Source: Chinchilla lanigera (lineage: Eukaryota > Chordata > Mammalia > Rodentia > Chinchillidae). Taken from it: a DNA stretch of 64,000 nucleotides. The stretch lies in NCBI RefSeq assembly GCF_000276665.1, contig NW_004955438.1:8262491-8326490 (forward strand), in the 5' to 3' direction. Below the pieces are notes generated by a model. The model saw nothing but the letters and a program-made list of their open reading frames with translations. It was not told where the DNA came from and made no database searches. Below are positions 59,539 through 64,000 of the stretch, piece by piece. Position 1 is the first letter of the stretch. Each line of letters starts with the position of its first letter. The position numbers were made by a program, and so were the translations under genes.

Positions 59539-60110
59539 GTGTGTTTTTGTTATTTTCATTTGATGACTGAAAATCAAGATGTGTGTAGGGCCTTTTTTCC
59601 CCCACTTTTTGTACAGCATACTCACATGGTGCTAGGACCCCACAGCCTCAGCCCTGAAGAAGGCAGAGAACTTCAGATCCACAGAGGCACAAGCATTATT
59701 AAAAAATCATTAAAAAACAGAACAGAACACATATTTAAATAGGTATGCAGACAGTTCTTGAAAAAACAAGCAAACCCCTCTTTTTTCCTCTTTTCCCCCT
59801 CAGAAAAAAATTAAAACTAAAATACCAAACCCTTTTTTAAAAAAAGAAAAAAAAGAAACAGAAAGAAAAAAAGAAAAACCAAATCCTTAACCTGTACCAT
59901 CCGGGACATTCTCCCCATCCTCCTACCCCCACAAAAAAACTTTAAAACTGCAGTTAACTCCAGATGTGCACTTCTGAAAACATTTAACTTTAAACACTGG
60001 ATGAGGGCAGGAAGGACTTGGGGTTCAGCTATAAGAACAAAGGGGAAAGGGGTCCCAGGTGGAGCCAGGTAAGACGGACAGGTTAAAAAAAAATACTTTT
60101 TTATACAAAT
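59539..60110. other. Unexplained 3'UTR-like block
   Basis: Long runs of A (plus) with short GC-richer phrases ('gctaggaccccacagcctca', 'ccatccgggacattctcccc', 'ggtcccaggtggagccaggt') give this stretch the look of an mRNA 3' untranslated region read on the minus strand. There is no obvious flanking duplication or poly-A tail proving a processed pseudogene, and I do not recognise a parent gene. The 100-codon minus frame 59817-60119 ends in a homopolymer-coded Phe/Leu run and is unlikely to be real. Confidence 0.3.
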
Positions 60111-60195
60111 ATGTCCCAAATGATATTTGGGGCATATTTATATCTAAACATACTATTCACTACGTATCATAAACGTAATTGAGAATCCTGTTTTT
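60111..60195 (+). mobile_element. Old LINE-1 3' UTR relic
   Basis: 'tgtcccaaatgatatttggg', 'gcatatttatatctaaacat' and 'tgagaatcctgttttt' match the old L1 tail (tcccaaatattgcatgggacatacttatactaaaaa ... actgggcatcctgtattttt). Short and diverged, but the order is distinctive. Confidence 0.5.
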
Positions 60196-60561
60196 TTTTT
60201 TTCTTGATGTAACACAAGGTTACAAATTACCAAGTAATAGGCCCCTTTGGTGAAGTTTTTCACCATTCATATAAAACAATTCTGAATGTAACTTCCCTTT
60301 CTCTCATTTCTCTGGCTAGCCAGCAGCTCAGGGTAACATGCTACATTCAGGGTCTTCAAGACAATTATTCTCTCTGTATAGCTACTTTAAACTTAGAAGC
60401 CAAATTTCAGGACCATTTCAAGCAGAGTCTGAAAAATTACATACATTTTGAACACTATTATTACCCCTGCCTATTGCCATTGCCCTATCCTCATTTCATA
60501 TCTTCTCATTTCTTCACTTATTTTTATTCAGTCTCTAGGAATGGGTGATATGAAAATAAAT
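60196..60561. other. Unique DNA
   Basis: No gene recognised between the L1 relic and the ID insertion. Confidence 0.4.
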
Positions 60562-60576
60562 GAAATTAATATTGTT

Positions 60577-60675
60577 GGGGCCAGGGATATAGCTCAGTGG
60601 CATAAGTGTCTGCCAGGTAAACGCAAGGTCCTAAGTTTGATTACCAGTACCAAAAAGAAAAAAAAAAAAAAAACA
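60577..60675 (+). mobile_element. ID SINE
   Basis: Begins GGGGCCAGGGATATAGCTCA, with 'gtgtctgccaggtaaacgca', 'ctaagtttgattaccagtac' and an A-rich tail. A 15-bp target duplication with one mismatch ('gaaattaatattgtt' / 'gaaatcaatattgtt') lies at 60562-60576 and 60676-60690. The B box is mutated. Older than the copies at 53540 and 61800. Confidence 0.93.
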
Positions 60676-60690
60676 GAAATCAATATTGTT

Positions 60691-61787
60691 ATATATTGAT
60701 ACAGACTTTATTAGTATATGTTTCCTTAGCATTTCCATAACTTTGGATTTCTATTTGCATTTTGTTAGCCTAAGTTAAAGCTTTCTATCTTATACTTTCA
60801 AATCTTTTGGAGGCAGGTAAGAGTAACATATTAATCTAAACATGGAAACAATACTCAACATTGAGAAAAAAGGAAAGTTGGATGTATCTGAAAGTAAGAT
60901 ACTAAGTAAGGAGTCTGAATACAGCTGAAAATCATGTGTATTCCAACTGCCAGTGTGAAATTCTTACTTTAATTTAATCTCAAATGCTTATATCTGATTT
61001 CCTATAGCCTTCTAAGCTTAAGCAAAGCCATTTTGCATGCCATTACACTGATGGTAATTCCTCCATTTATTCATTAAGCATTCCTAAAACAAATATTTGA
61101 ACTTCTTTATAGGCAGGGAAATGTGTTGAAGCATAAAGCTAAAGTTATAAAGCAAAGATGAAGATCTCTTAAGGCTTATATTTGAAATAGGAAAAACATT
61201 AAACTATATAATTTTGAACAACATTTTTCAATTCTTTCTCTCTGGAAAGCTCAACTTTCAAATAATTTAATACTTTTTATCTTTACCTACATATTTCTAC
61301 ATAATATGCTCACACTACTCCCTTAGTTTTATTTATTTGATGCCTTACCCATTGACTTGCAAGTAGTTTAGATAAGGAATTAGTTTTCTTACAGTTGGGA
61401 TTCCAATCTGAGCCATAACTTCCCAACAGGCTTATGTTACAAAATTTGGTTATGCTAGCACATACTATTTGCAATGTCATAGTTTTACAAGTACATCTAC
61501 TATTGACTCAACATATTATGATTATACATTTTTATTTGTTGATCATTCTAAGAAACAATATAAAGTATGATCAGGATTTGAAAATTAATGAAAACTTCAA
61601 CTTTCCCTTGGCTTAATGAACCTGCAAATCGTCAGGGCAAAGAATACCTTCATGTATGATATAAAAAACTCACAGCGATTCCTTTGTCCTTGTGGTGAAA
61701 TAGTACCCAAAATTAAGTGTTCCCTGACTGTCTACTGGGAAGAACATCATATGTCGAGGAGTAAGACCATGACTGCCTAAATTTCTA
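60691..61787. other. Unique AT-rich DNA
   Basis: No gene or named repeat recognised. Confidence 0.45.
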
Positions 61788-61798
61788 CCTAATGTTCT

Positions 61799-61799
<1 letters not shown>

Positions 61800-61829
<30 letters not shown>

Positions 61830-61907
61830 CTCCGGTACCAGGAACCGAACTCACGACCTTGCGCTTGCCAGGCAGGCGCTTTTGCCGCTGAGCTAAATCC
61901 CCAGCCC
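61800..61907 (-). mobile_element. ID SINE, full length, antisense
   Basis: The minus strand reads GGGGCTGGGGATTTAGCTCA, 'gcctgcctggcaagcgcaag', 'gtgagttcggttcctggtac' and an AAAAC-repeat tail. A 12-bp target duplication with one mismatch ('cctaatgttctt' / 'cctaacgttctt') flanks it at 61788-61799 and 61908-61919. Over about 84 bp it differs from the copy at 13981-14089 at a single base. The frame 61812-62015 is an antisense reading of it. Confidence 0.95.
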
Positions 61908-61919
61908 CCTAACGTTCTT

Positions 61920-62934
61920 AAACATCTGGGAGTTAACAGTTATTTTCTTTTGCTGGTTTGGTTTCTTGTGTACCCATTTTTATTTTCATGTGTTCCACTA
62001 ATTTCAGTACCTTAATCTGTTCCAAAAATCAATTATCTCAGGTACGTTATCAGTGACATGTCTTTTCCTCACATCCTCTATTTTGGAGCCTTTACTCCAA
62101 GTTATCCTGATGTTCTGGAGCCAGAGTTGAGCCTCTGCTGATCTCTAGCACTTGATTTACTGCTCTTGCAAATATTTCTCTTTTATGAGACTGTATCCCT
62201 CATGTCACTGGAACACTTACTCTTAATAGTTGACAACAGAAGACACACCGAGAGTTAAATATTTTTACCTTTTCCATGCCGAAATATGCTAGGAGTTTAA
62301 TTGGTCACATTTGCTTAGTCATCTTATTAGATCAGACATTCTGGTTTGAAGTCACTTGCCTTCAGACTTTTAAAGGCTATATCCATTGTTCTCTTGATCC
62401 CAGAGTTACTGCTGTCTGAAATTATTAGCATGCTGGTTAAATTTTAAAACAAGACACATAAATTATGTATTCCCTTGAAAAAGACATTTGATATCATCAG
62501 AGTATTCAGTGATTAAAGTGCAACTTCGAGAACTAGTGTCAGTAGGATTCTTATGAACACAATCGGGTATCTGATGAAGAAAGAGAAAAAAAAACAAGAA
62601 TGACAGCAGAAGAGTCAGACAATTGGGTGTCCAAAAGGTAAAGTTTCAGAATGAAAAGTATCTTCACTCATATTATTAAAAGTCATTGAAGTTTTTTATC
62701 AAGAAGATATTAATAATATCTTTGATAATAATTAAAGACTGCAAATTGAGGACTGATGTAAATAACCTGAAATATATGTGGAGCAGGTCTAAAACAAACT
62801 GGATTCTAGCCAATAAATTTCTGGATACCTTTGGGGAAATTGTAAATTTCTGCTGCTTACCTATAATCTGGGAGTACTGGACTTCATAACTTGAAATGTC
62901 TCTTTGACTTTGAATGTTCTATGGGATGCACTTT
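61920..62934. other. Unique DNA
   Basis: No gene. The frame 62686-62889 (67 codons) is AT-driven and has no recognised homology. Confidence 0.45.
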
Positions 62935-63130
62935 CTACACTTTGATACACATTGACACAGGATCACATTTGAGCCTTACAACAACCTGTGAAAAGGCAGG
63001 GCAGGAGTTTTCTTTCTTCCTTACATTCTCTGCCTTTCTTTTTCAAGTCATTTTGTTGATGATCAGATAGAAAGAGTGGACTAGATTGATTATTTGAAAC
63101 AGAACCAGATTTAGAACTCCAAAACCTCAT
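62935..63130 (+). mobile_element. MIR SINE fragment
   Basis: 'gatcacatttgagccttaca', 'acaacctgtgaaaaggcagg' and, after a pyrimidine-rich stretch, 'gaaacagaaccagatttaga' and 'actccaaaacctcattcagg' follow the MIR order (atctcatttaatcctcacaacaaccctgtgagg ... cagagccaggattcgaacccaggtc). Diverged. Confidence 0.5.
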
Positions 63131-63338
63131 TCAGGTTGATAATAGTCCACAGGATATATCTGATAAACAGAAATTCAGTGATCCTGCTGAAGTCTAAATC
63201 AGGAGTCATTGATTCTCAAAGTATTTTTATAGTTTCTCAGGACCAGGAATAACTTATTAATGGATCATAAACTATGTGAAATTTTAAGCTGCATCTTTTA
63301 CGATGGATACGATTCAGTGCTTAACTCAAAGGCACTAT

Positions 63339-63505
63339 CTGCGGTGTTGGGGTAGCACCCAAGGGACTTTACCAATGAGTGAGCTACCTCCTCAACCCTG
63401 AGACAGGGTGTTACTGAGTTGCACAGCCTAGCCTGTAACTTTCAGTCCTCCTCCCCAGCCTCCTGAACACCTGAGACTACAGGCATGAGCTACCATGCCA
63501 GGCAG
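63339..63505 (-). mobile_element. B1-dID dimeric SINE, antisense
   Basis: On plus, 63340-63399 ('ggtgttggggtagcacccaa', 'gggactttaccaatgagtga', 'gctacctcctcaaccct') is a reversed, internally shortened ID. It is followed at once by a reversed B1: 'gagacagggtgttactgagt', 'tgcacagcctagcctgtaac', 'tccccagcctcctgaacacc' and 'gagctaccatgccaggcagc'. Read on minus the order is B1 then dID, the same architecture as 14965-15171. Both halves are diverged and no A-rich tail remains. Confidence 0.65.
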
Positions 63506-63983
63506 CTGCTTAGTTCCCAGTTGTTGTTCTTTTCATGGATTCATTTATGGAAAGTTTTTCTATGGATTTCTATGTATTATTCAACTGGCCTTATTCACTT
63601 AGTTTCCTGTGATTTTGGTTATAACTGAATGCACAATAATACATTATTCTTGTATCAAAATTTTATTATGATATTTTAGTAACTAAATATTAAAATGTAT
63701 ACATTGTAATTCATTGTTTTAATTTTTTATTTTTAAAGATAAAGAACAAAAACACATTATAAACAGACATAAATAAAAACAACACCCAAACAATAGAAGC
63801 AATATAGAATTTCAGACAAGGAGATAGGAAATTAACAATGGTTGCTGTATTACTTATTGTTATCATCAAATTGGTTACTCAGTTAAACAAATATAGGCAT
63901 GTAAGATTGAACAAACAGTTAAACATTAACTGTTCCTTTCAATAAAGCAATAGAGGTCAGTAATATGATTCTGTCAGCTATCA
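63506..63983. other. Unique AT-rich DNA
   Basis: No gene or clear repeat. Confidence 0.45.
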
Positions 63984-64000
63984 GGTGTGTGTGTGTGTGT
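63984..64000. repeat. (TG)n microsatellite, cut by window end
   Basis: At least eight TG units reach the last base, so the full length is unknown. Confidence 0.9.

Noticed and set aside
1..64000. Bacterial or phage systems, CRISPR arrays, operons, riboswitches
   Set aside because: SINE, LINE and LTR content shows a mammalian nuclear genome; no such architecture is present.

Overview
This is a gene-free stretch of a mammalian nuclear genome, from a rodent. The evidence is the repeat content: tRNA-derived ID-type SINEs, 7SL-derived B1 SINEs, two B1-dID dimers, LINE-1 fragments, MaLR LTR elements (MST/MLT1-like and ORR1-like), old MIR and L2 fragments and one MER5A-type DNA transposon fossil. 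The ID consensus and the B1-dID dimers fit a non-murid rodent (squirrel-related or beaver/kangaroo-rat side) better than mouse or rat, but the species cannot be fixed from the sequence. I found no protein-coding exon, tRNA, rRNA or snRNA that I can support. Open reading frames are short, overlap on both strands, and mostly lie in repeats or AT-rich sequence.

Layout. 1-8 kb: B1 and MIR, two unclassified GC-richer blocks (3.4-4.0 and 5.3-5.7 kb), and an MST-like LTR split by extra sequence (6.2-7.1 kb). 8-16 kb: a 5'-truncated antisense L1 (10.15-12.24 kb), a head-to-head pair of ID SINEs (13.98-14.22 kb) and a B1-dID dimer. 16-20 kb: an L2 end, an L1 3' region containing a 735-base assembly gap, a polypyrimidine tract, a B1 and an ID. 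20-31 kb: mostly unique AT-rich DNA with MIR, MER5A and L2 fossils and a small templated-insertion scar at 29.0 kb whose source lies at 27.1 kb. 31-38 kb: an L1 3' fragment, a young ID, a structurally complete MaLR element (two LTRs, Leu-type primer site, 5-bp target duplication), then two antisense MaLR LTR fragments. 38-51 kb: microsatellites, two partial copies of one ancient dispersed repeat, B1s, MIRs and two more antisense MaLR LTRs. 51-64 kb: polypyrimidine and CA tracts, a young ID, an ORR1-like LTR, an L1 carrying a nested ID and a 30-bp perfect palindrome, an unexplained 3'UTR-like block at 59.5-60.1 kb, two further IDs, MIR and the second B1-dID dimer.

There is no operon or pathway to describe. 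What can be read here is insertion history: old MIR/L2/MER5A, then MaLR and L1, then B1, then recent ID copies with nearly perfect target duplications. I found no evidence of a novel encoded system. The most informative observations are the 29-bp templated insertion, two ID copies 48 kb apart that differ at one base over about 84, the complete MaLR element and the AT palindrome. Family names come from remembered consensus sequences and need a RepeatMasker/Dfam run.
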